Assembly (NCBI GenBank): GCA_016800925.1
Contig: JABCPU010000257.1
Coordinates: forward strand, 1-64,000
Direction of reading: 5' to 3'
DNA: 64,000 bases
Origin: Suillus spraguei
Lineage: Eukaryota; Basidiomycota; Agaricomycetes; Boletales; Suillaceae
The notes under the pieces were generated by a model that searched no databases, had not been told where the DNA came from, and saw nothing but the letters and a program-made list of their open reading frames with translations. Below, one piece after another: positions 56,301 through 64,000 of this stretch. The position numbers and the translations under genes are program-made. The first letter of the stretch is position 1. Every line of letters starts with the position of its first letter.

Positions 56301-59300
56301 GCTTTACCGCACAGTCTCCGGTATGATGAACTATGCCAAGGCGATCAAATTGCTCTACCGCGTGGAAAACCCCGAAGTCGTGCAGCAGTTCGGCGGTAAC
56401 ACGGACAAACTAGAACGTGAGCTTGAACGTATGGCCCGGCGCAAGTTCAAGTTTGTCGTTTCGATGCAGCGGTACTCCAAATTCAACAAGGAGGAGCACG
56501 AGAACGCTGAGTTCTTGCTACGTGCATACCCAGATCTTCAGATTGCGTATCTGGATGAGGAACCACCGCGCAAGGAAGGTGGCGAATCGCGGTTGTTTTC
56601 TGCACTTATCGATGGTCACTCTGAATTCATTCCTGAGAGTGGCCGTCGTCGCCCCAACTTCCGCATTGAGCTCCCCGGTAATCCCATTTTGGGTGACGGC
56701 AAGTCGGACAACCAGAATCACGCGATCGTCTTCTATCGTGGCGAATACCTGCAACTCATTGATGCTAACCAGGATAATTATCTGGAAGAGTGTCTTAAGA
56801 TTCGCAATATCTTGGGCGAGTTCGAGGAGTACTCGGTGTCAACTCAGAGCCCGTACGCACAATATGGTCACAAAGAGTTTAAGAAAAGCCCTGTGGCTAT
56901 CGTCGGCGCTCGCGAGTACATCTTCTCGGAGAACATCGGTATTCTTGGTGATCTTGCCGCCGGAAAGGAACAGACGTTCGGTACGCTGTCTGCTCGTGCT
57001 TGGGCTTGGATCGGTGGAAAGCTTCACTATGGTCATCCTGATTTCCTGAACGCGCTCTACATGAACACTCGTGGTGGCGTATCGAAGGCACAGAAGGGTT
57101 TACACCTTAACGAGGACATCTACGCTGGCATGAATGCATTTGGTCGTGGTGGTCGTATCAAGCACACCGAGTACTACCAATGCGGTAAAGGTCGTGACCT
57201 TGGATTCGGTACCATCCTCAATTTCCAGACGAAGATTGGCACTGGTATGGGAGAGCAGATGCTCAGTCGGGAGTACTATTACCTGGGCACGCAACTGCCT
57301 ATCGACCGTTTCCTCACGTTCTACTACGGCCACCCTGGTTTCCACATCAATAACATGTTGGTCATCTTGGCCGTCCAGTGCTTCATTGTGACAAGTATGT
57401 CTTCTCTTGCACTACGTGCGAGTTGTAATTGATTGTGTATGTAGTGGTGTTCTTGGGGACGTTGAACTCGTCGATCTCGGTTTGTCAGTATTCTTCCTCT
57501 GGCACTGTTCTGCCTGGCATGGATGGTTGCTACAACTTGACACCCGTATTCGACTGGATTCACCGTTGCATCATCAGTATCTTCTTGGTGTTCATGATTG
57601 CCTTCTTGCCGCTGTTCATTCAGGGTATGCATGATTTGCTTGTCTGTTATGGGATATGGTTTTGACACTTTTACAGAACTGGTGGAACGTGGAACGGGTC
57701 GTGCGATTATTCGTCTTGGAAAGCAGTTCATGTCCCTCTCCCCTGTCTTTGAGGTATTCTCTACTCAAATCTACACACACTCCATCATCAGCAATTTGAC
57801 CTTTGGTGGTGCCCGATATATTGCGACAGGACGTGGGTTCGCAACTACCCGTATCTCGTTCAGCATTCTCTTCTCTCGTTTCGCCGGACCGAGCATTTAC
57901 CTAGGCATGAGAACTTTGATCAGTCTTCTCTATGTCACCATGGCACTTTGGACGCCTTACATAATTTACTTCTGGTTCTCAATTCTTGCCCTTTGCGTTG
58001 CTCCTTTCTTGTTCAACCCACATCAGTTCGCATTCGCGGACTTTGTGATCGACTATCGGTCAGTCACTTCCTCTGTTTTGTTTGCCTACTTTGCTGATGA
58101 ATGCGTTGTAGGGAATTCTTGAGATGGATGTCTCGTGGAAATTCGCGCTCGCATAACAACTCTTGGATTGGTTACTGTCGTCTGTCGCGGACTATGATTA
58201 CGGGATACAAAAAGAAGAAACTCGGTCTCCCTTCAGACAAAATGTCGGGTGATGTTCCACGCGCCGGTTGGAGAGCGGTCATGTTTTCCGAGGTTGTATT
58301 CCCTATCGTGATGGCGGTCCTGTTCACCATTGCGTATATTTTCGTCAAGTCCTTCCCCGATTCGACTGGCAAAATTCCGCCAAACCCGCTAATCCGAATT
58401 GCGATCATTTCCCTCGGTCCGATCGTATGGAACGCTGCAGTCCTCCTTGTGCAGTTCATCATCTCCATCTTCCTTGGTCCAATGATGGACCCTACGTTCC
58501 CGAAATTCGGATCTGTCATGGCAACTACCGCTCATTTCTTTGGCGTCGTCGGTATGCTATCCTTCTTTGAATTCTTGGTGAGTGCATGCAGCATGTCTAC
58601 CACCTAGCAGTTCTGACACAGTCTGGTTTGCATTGAAGTGGTTCCTTGAGGCGTGGAATGCATCACACGCAGTCCTTGGCATTATCGCCGTCATTGCTAT
58701 CCAGCGTGCGGTTCACAAGGTTCTCATCGCTGTGTTCCTGTCGCGTGAGTTCAAGCACGACGAGACGAACCGTGCGTGGTGGACTGGACGTTGGTATGGA
58801 CGTGGCCTTGGCTCCCACGTCATGTCACAGCCCGCCCGTGAATTCATTGTCAAGATCATTGAGCTGTCGCTATGGAGCTCTGACCTTCTCATTGGTCATT
58901 TCCTATTGTTCATGTTGACCCCACCCATTCTTTTCCCGTACGCGGATCGCTTGCATGCGATGCTGCTGTGTAAGTTGTCTACTGCAACACTTTTTCGGGC
59001 ATTTACTGATATTACCCCAGTCTGGTTACGGCCCTCAAAGCAAATTCGCGCTCCCCTCTATTCTCTGAAGCAGAAAAAGAAACGTCGCTGGATAGTAAGT
59101 GATTTGAAATTTGGCAGGGGAGCAAAGAATGCTCATACATGACTCCAGATCATCAAATACGGCATTGTTTACGTGATCGTCATAGTCATATTTACAGCGC
59201 TCCTTGTGCTTCGTAAGTCGTTATTGCAACTTTTCTGTTTCTTGTTTATTGACAATCTCCCCAGCTGCCGTCTTCCGCAACAGAATTCAATTCAACTGCA

Positions 59301-59320
59301 CCCTATGCAATAATCTGTAA
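53331..59320 (+). CDS. FKS1: 1,3-beta-D-glucan synthase catalytic subunit (GT48)
   Basis: Makes cell-wall 1,3-beta-glucan from UDP-glucose at the plasma membrane. Thirteen exons sum to 5,352 nt (1,783 residues): 53331-53541, 53598-53863, 53914-54528, 54583-55593, 55646-55960, 56014-57394, 57445-57624, 57677-58058, 58112-58577, 58639-58969, 59021-59094, 59149-59212, 59265-59320. The N-terminus is Ser/Asp/Tyr-rich; FKS1 domain 1 begins at [20 protein letters not shown] and HADYIGG. A first membrane cluster follows (54.7-55.5 kb) and includes the hot-spot-1 region FLTLSFRDP. The GT48 core has [70 protein letters not shown] and [28 protein letters not shown]. The second cluster includes hot spot 2 DWIHRCIIS. 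Donors include GTCCGT and GTTCGT. The frame is intact. Confidence 0.97.
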
Positions 59321-60759
59321 TGAATTCATCTCACATCTATATCATTCGCATTCTATAGATTATCCACCATTACTTGTAGTATTTTCTGGTCCTGTCGCGC
59401 GCTGGACATTTACACGAACACTTGCCGATATGTCTAGTTTTGACGATGTCAACCCACCTCGTATTACATGGACACTATTGGTGTAATGTACTATGGATAC
59501 GAACTTCTACGAACTTTGATAAATAAACATATTTGGGTTACACATTACGAAGCACCTTTGGCAATATTGATTCGGAGATCTAGAGACTAGAGACCGTTGG
59601 AAACCCACCAGTTGGCGTCGCTAAGAGCGCGCTGCCCGGCAGCTCCTCCGCGAGAACATCGGCCATTTCAGAGATGCTCTCAGACATTTCGTCCCGACAG
59701 TTTATCTTTGCAGATTTGAAGGCCTGGTCTGTCATAAATACGACGCGACAGCTATATATAGCATCCGTGCGATTAGCTTCACTCGTTCAAACTTGAAGCT
59801 TGAGCTTGAAATTTGAAAGGATTTGACGTGCCAACACCACACACAGCACACACCACCAATAGCATTGATGGAGGTTACAGCAGTTAGCATGTGTAGGGTG
59901 CGACTGGTACATTATTAGCTTGAATATACAGCATGGCTGAGTGTCGTTGACACTAGTTTTCAAATTTACAAGCGCTTAGCCATCGGATGCATTTATGTTC
60001 ATGCTGTATGTACACATGCCAATGGCACCTGCCATCCTGTATACACACACCTTCCGAGACCTGTGTCCTAGAAGAGGATACAGGAAAACGTCTGATGCGG
60101 CAGCAGGCTGTGGTGGCAGTTTTAAGTTTCATATTAATGGAATGTCAACTATTCGTCTTGGCCCATGATGCTGTATGGGCACATACTGATGGCGGCCCAT
60201 CCTGTAAAACGTTACACAGCTTGCCGGTTTGCTCCGTTTTGACGCTTTGCAGTTCTACTGTATATAACGAAATACGGGATCCATTTTTCATTCCCCCCAA
60301 GCATGACGTGACTGCGCTTGTCAACACACTCAACTTACAATGGGTCATCGTTGTTTGCTTCCGTGCCAGTGGGAGTTTGTCGTCGTCGTCTGACGGAACG
60401 AGTGAGTTTTTCGAGTCTCCATAGCTGGTTCAGCCTTGAGTATTTGTCTACACTACCTGCTGGCTTACTCTCTGAGACTTACCAGACTGGCCATGGTGAC
60501 TTTTATGATGATGGGATTGGTTCCTTTCCTGTGCCATCGCACGAGGCGACCTTGCTGTACTATGTTCATATTTACCGCCTGGCTAGTTGTTAGCCAGTGA
60601 TATGCATATTTAATCAGCGTTCGTAAACGTGGGCCATGTACACTACTCAGTGCTCATACTTTCCTGTGCATTCAAGCTTTGTTCTTTGTCACATTTATCG
60701 ACATACTAATGCCAAACAGGAACGTTACCTCAGGTCTCATACCAACCGCCAATCCTGCT
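59321..60759. other. Intergenic DNA
   Basis: About 1.44 kb. ORFs at 59987-60424 and 60318-60593 show no conserved-looking pattern and contain Cys/His clusters by chance. Holds the FKS1 3' UTR and the promoter of the zinc-finger gene. Confidence 0.4.
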
Positions 60760-62040
60760 ATGCATGAAGATATTTCGTCGCAGTGTGTATACAGTTTGAT
60801 TAGATTCATCAGATCTGATGATTTTTAGAGAACTTCCTTGCATCACACGCGTGGCTGTATATCTTCCCTCTAACATTTATCAGCAGCTTGCGGTGGAAGG
60901 AGGGGGACCAGCTAATCTAATGTAAGTTTCCTTTCTCAAGCTCGATGTCGTCCTGACTCTTAGTATTTTGTACAGGAATGCGTTACTGCTGTCTTCGGTG
61001 GATGTACAGGTCAACAACGGCACTACGGGTATGCATTATCACGCGCGCATAAGGTGTGCATCCCGATATCATAGGTTGTTGGTCTATCTGACAGTAGCAC
61101 TAGTCAGATACTACCTGCACAGAATCCTTTCTCCTACGCTATCTTGAATGATCGCTCAAGGTAATTCAGTCTGCATATCGTTCACCTCATCACTCATTAA
61201 TATGGATTCTATAGTCTCCAGGACGCAGGAGTAATCTCACAACTCTACGAAGATACGTACCCATATTATCAAGTGCCCAATCCCATGCACTGGGAGCATG
61301 TAGCAACAACCCCTGATACAGGCTCTTCTGGCTTCGGATCTGCACTCGGTGACCTCAACAGCCAAGCTGCTCTTCAAGTTCACCACCCTGTGTCATCTCT
61401 GGAGCTGTCTTCTACTATGCAGCCCATTCTTCCTTCGACATCATCTAGTACTGCCACCCTTCCTTTCAATGCCCAGCCTTTTCTTGATGGACCTAATGTG
61501 CCCTTCGAAGACGGCGAAGTCTCTCACAATTCGGAGCACGAAGTCCAATCACCCCATGGGCATCAAATCCAGCAGCCTGGGCGCCCTCGGGCCTACGTGG
61601 TCGATGGTCTTCTCGTCGACGAAGAAGATCTCGTCCATGGGAACAGCAACAATGGCTTTATACACGTACATGCATGCAATCGCGAGGACTCTCTTTGCGG
61701 TCTCTGGGTTAAAGCGGACAGGCGCTCCATCATACGTCACGGACAGCGGCGGCACGGGGACGCTCGAGGTGGCGGTGACAGGTTAACTACTTGCACTTGG
61801 TTAGGTTGTGACAGGCAGATGCGAGCGAGCGATGTACCACGACATGCCCTGAGTGCTCATTTCGGCGTAACATGGATTTGCAGAGACGCAGGATGCTCAA
61901 AGGTTTTCAGTCGTCACGATTCCTTCAAGGCCCACGCTAAAAAACGCGGCTGTCTTGGGGCAGGTCTCGGGGCAATCATGAGGTACGACGACGATACTCG
62001 TCTCATTGATATACACGATGTTTCGAGATCTTCCGGCTGA
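60760..62040 (+). CDS. C2H2 zinc-finger protein
   Basis: Exons 60760-60782, 60829-60921, 60976-61009, 61075-61160 and 61215-62040 give 1,062 nt, 353 residues. A conserved-looking N-terminus (ITRVAVYLPSNIYQQLAVEGGG) precedes a long Ser/Pro/Gln-rich stretch and an acidic patch VDGLLVDEEDLVHG. The C-terminal third holds Cys/His elements: C..(ED)SLCGLWVKADRRSIIRHGQRRH, CTWLGCDRQMRASDVPRHALSAH and CRDAGCSKVFSRHDSFKAHAKKRGC. These look like two or three C2H2-type fingers, so DNA or RNA binding in the nucleus is likely. Target and role are unknown. One donor (GTCAAC at 61010) is weak. Confidence 0.72.
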
Positions 62041-62955
62041 GTGGGTTATTTGTTTGTTTACCCCCGGCGGTTGTTGACCTAACTTATGTTTTTATCAAAA
62101 GGACAGCGGGGTATCTCTTGGACCTTGAGTCATTATTCAATAAAGTGACATTAACACTTTTGCTCGTTCATCTTTACGTTAGCATTTACTTCTATCGCAA
62201 CCATATGGTGGACGATAGGTTACGGTTCGATTTACCGATTTGCCGCGACGTATTTTGAAGTCCGATCAATGTTTGTTCTGGTCTTGAACTATTTGTTGGT
62301 AGACCTCAAGTTGAATATAATCACAAGTGCGGTTACTTACTACTATCGGTAATGGTCGGACCGACCCTGGAGCTCCGTGTCTTGAGTTGCATAGTGATGA
62401 ATTCCGGCACGGCCTCAAAGGTTCGTGCATAAGACATAAGTATCTTAGACGCGGGTCACACGGTATACAATCTCGCTGTCAGTTCAGTTACGTTGGCAAA
62501 GGGAAGGAGCGTGAGCACGTTATTAACCAATGCACTTGTCCCACAGACAAAGAATTGTGAAGCTCAGAGCCTGCAGGCCTTGCGATTTGACCGAGAACCT
62601 ATCAATGTACGAACCCCTTGAAGCTGCTCAGGAATACACGAAGAAACAACAACCAACGGAGGCTGAGTTTGAAGTTTGCGAGTCAGTTCATATATATCCA
62701 AGGCAGTGTAACGCCAAGGAAGCTTCACTGGCTACGCGATCTACTGCAATCAAGGTAGTGAGAGGACTCAGAGGAGGGGGTTTACGCAGAGCACAATATA
62801 ATTAGTGTTTCGAACGTGTCCGAAGGCACGACTCACCATGGAGTAAATATCAATGTTGCATCAACAATTTGCACAGGGCTAAGACCAGTCAAGATGGACC
62901 TCTAAGGAAACCATCCATGAGTGGATTGTCAAGGTGTGTTCCGATTAAAAAATGC
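62041..62955. other. Intergenic DNA with short ORFs
   Basis: About 900 bp. Two plus ORFs (62327-62560, 62530-62805) have no recognised domain. The stretch 62180-62820 could be a small unrecognised or decayed gene; I cannot support one. Confidence 0.35.
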
Positions 62956-63033
62956 TGTCATCAGCAGGTTTTGAACCTACACAGGAAGGAGAAACAGATT
63001 TTGATTCTGTTGTCGTAACCATCAGGCTAAGAC
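62956..63033 (-). tRNA. Degenerate tRNA-Leu(CAA)-like sequence
   Basis: On the minus strand: an A-box-like TAGCCTGATGG, an anticodon stem ACAGA/TCTGT with loop ATCAAAA (CAA anticodon), a ~13-nt variable arm, a T-arm GTAGG-TTCAAAA-CCTGC with B-box GGTTCAAAACC, and discriminator A. The acceptor stem (GTCTTAG against TGATGAC) has two or more mismatches and the length (78 nt) is short for tRNA-Leu. It may be a pseudogene or the 5' head of a tRNA-derived SINE. Confidence 0.45.
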
Positions 63034-63220
63034 TAGTTACAATGAACTGCCAAAGAAACCATCACAGGTGAATATTAAGGCCCCGCTCGGCAACTGAGTC
63101 GGGTTTGTTTTCGCTGGTCAGGTTCAATTGATGCGAAGGAAAATTAGACTGCCGAACCAGGCCCCTGTTTCTTTTTATAGTAGAGTGCTGTACTTATGTT
63201 AATCAACGCTCGCCTTGCAG

Positions 63221-63660
63221 GCTCTAAAGCCAAGAAAAAAAGGGCAGCTGCTGTCATTGCTCTCGCACTTGCTGCTGCTTCACTTACCCAATACCAATTC
63301 TCCATCCACTACAACAAAATGCCAAAAAAACACCTTGAAGCTCACTGGCCAACAATGGTTGAATGAGCTTCTTGTTGGCCACCCCCAACGCTTTTATGAT
63401 GCAATGGGAATGAACAAACATGTATTTCAAGCCCTTCTCCATGAGCTGATCAAGCATGGCCTTCATGACACAAGATACGTTTCGGCAGATGAACAGCTTG
63501 CAATATTTCTATACCTTGCTGTAACTGGCTTACCCCAGGAACGGTTTCAGCACAGTCCCAGTACTCTCACAAGGTGCTCCATCATATCAATTATTCATTA
63601 GTTTACCTTGGAGGTGATATCTCATTGGCAGAGCGGAGTCAGGTTTCTGAGCCAGGGATT
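63221..63660 (+). pseudogene. Harbinger/PIF-type transposase, N-terminal fragment
   Basis: The plus strand reads KRAAAVIALALAAASLTQ, then after a frame change at A7 (63324-63330) KLTGQQWLNELLVGHPQRFYDAMGMNKHVFQALLHELIKHGLHDTRYVSADEQLAIFLYLAVTGLPQERFQHS. This is the pre-catalytic region of HARBI1-like transposases (GHP..., RYVSADEQLAIFLY). The DDE catalytic domain is missing and the frame decays after ~63590. Confidence 0.72.
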
Positions 63661-63721
63661 CCATTGCCAAAGCCATGTGGGATAGTTATCAATATATTTT
63701 GAATGCACGTAATGTATTCTA

Positions 63722-64000
63722 GACTACAATGTCTGGAGCTCGGCCAGTGACCTCACAAAGATCTGACGAGAATGTACTTGCCTCGAGATATTTCTCCCAG
63801 ACATCTGGAGGGGCAATTACGATCTTCAAAGTATTTTCCCAGCCAAACCCAGACTGTTCCCTGAGTTTTTTGACGACGGCGAAGTCCTTTTTAAGCTGAG
63901 AGCATTGTCAGAATGTGTTTTGAATAAAATACAAGACATACCTTTCTCCAATGGTCATGGCACGAGCCAGATGTCTTTGCAACCCCTCCACTCGTCTTCT
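63722..64000 (-). CDS. Myb/SANT-like protein, partial (likely Harbinger ORF1)
   Basis: The minus strand gives RVEGLQRHLARAMTIGE, a short intron (~63893-63941), then LKKDFAVVKKLREQSGFGWENTLKIVIAPPDVWEKYLEA. This matches the C-terminal half of the Myb/SANT-like domain proteins that accompany Harbinger transposases (LRxQSGFGWD ... VWxxYL). It continues beyond the window end. Lying convergent with the transposase remnant, it is probably the second protein of the same element. Confidence 0.65.

Noticed and set aside
56417..57049. 210-residue ORF in the second frame of FKS1
   Set aside because: It overlaps the catalytic exon of the glucan synthase and has the biased composition of an off-frame shadow.
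59987..60424. 145-residue ORF starting MHLCSCCMYTCQW
   Set aside because: The Cys-rich start does not follow a known finger spacing and the frame has no splice or family support.

Overview
The window is nuclear DNA of a filamentous basidiomycete, most likely an Agaricomycete; Boletales is a weak guess only. The signs are genes split by many 45-70 bp GT-AG introns with CTAAY branch points, KDZ/CxC2 transposase remnants, a DUF6533 7TM protein, a clp1-like protein, a GT48 glucan synthase with 13 exons, and Ty1/copia, hAT, pogo-like and Harbinger relics. No bacterial-style operon, CRISPR array or rRNA was seen.

Region by region. 1-15,800 is repeat-rich: GGGTGGGCC minisatellites, CCGAACCCC/GGCAGCCGG-type degenerate repeats, a decayed KDZ transposase (minus strand, 4.9-8.3 kb), two unrecognised repeat-associated genes, a 385-bp insertion between 15-bp direct repeats, a (GGAGACR)n heptanucleotide array, three tandem palindromes whose arms co-vary, and a pogo-like C-terminus split by a 422-bp non-autonomous hAT element. 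16.5-30 kb is gene-bearing: acyl-CoA oxidase-like and a convergent alpha/beta-hydrolase ending in the peroxisomal signal SKL; an Asterix-like ER protein divergent from mitochondrial ribosomal protein bL28m; an NT-C2 protein; a clp1-like gene; and a rhodopsin-like 7TM protein. 31,165-41,047 is the most unusual part: two hAT ends lie inside one perfect 8-bp target duplication and enclose a 7TM (DUF6533) gene, a GATGCATC palindromic satellite, the C-terminus of a hAT transposase and a young Ty1/copia element (282-bp LTRs, 5-bp TSD). 41.3-62 kb is a dense housekeeping block: SET-domain gene, DUF3712-like membrane protein, 2OG-Fe(II) dioxygenase, mitochondrial NADP-isocitrate dehydrogenase (with an 11-nt microexon), purine nucleoside phosphorylase, a two-TM protein, 1,3-beta-glucan synthase and a C2H2 protein. 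63-64 kb holds a degenerate tRNA-Leu-like sequence and a Harbinger/PIF fragment with a Myb/SANT-like partner.

How the genes relate: acyl-CoA oxidase and the SKL-tailed hydrolase plausibly act together in peroxisomal lipid breakdown; Asterix-like and bL28m share a 115-bp bidirectional promoter; the remainder are independent housekeeping genes interrupted by transposons. Exon boundaries were derived by eye from reading-frame continuity, splice consensus and family conservation. Several open frames, mobile and host, carry single-base length changes, many of them in homopolymers, so some apparent pseudogenes may be base-calling artefacts.
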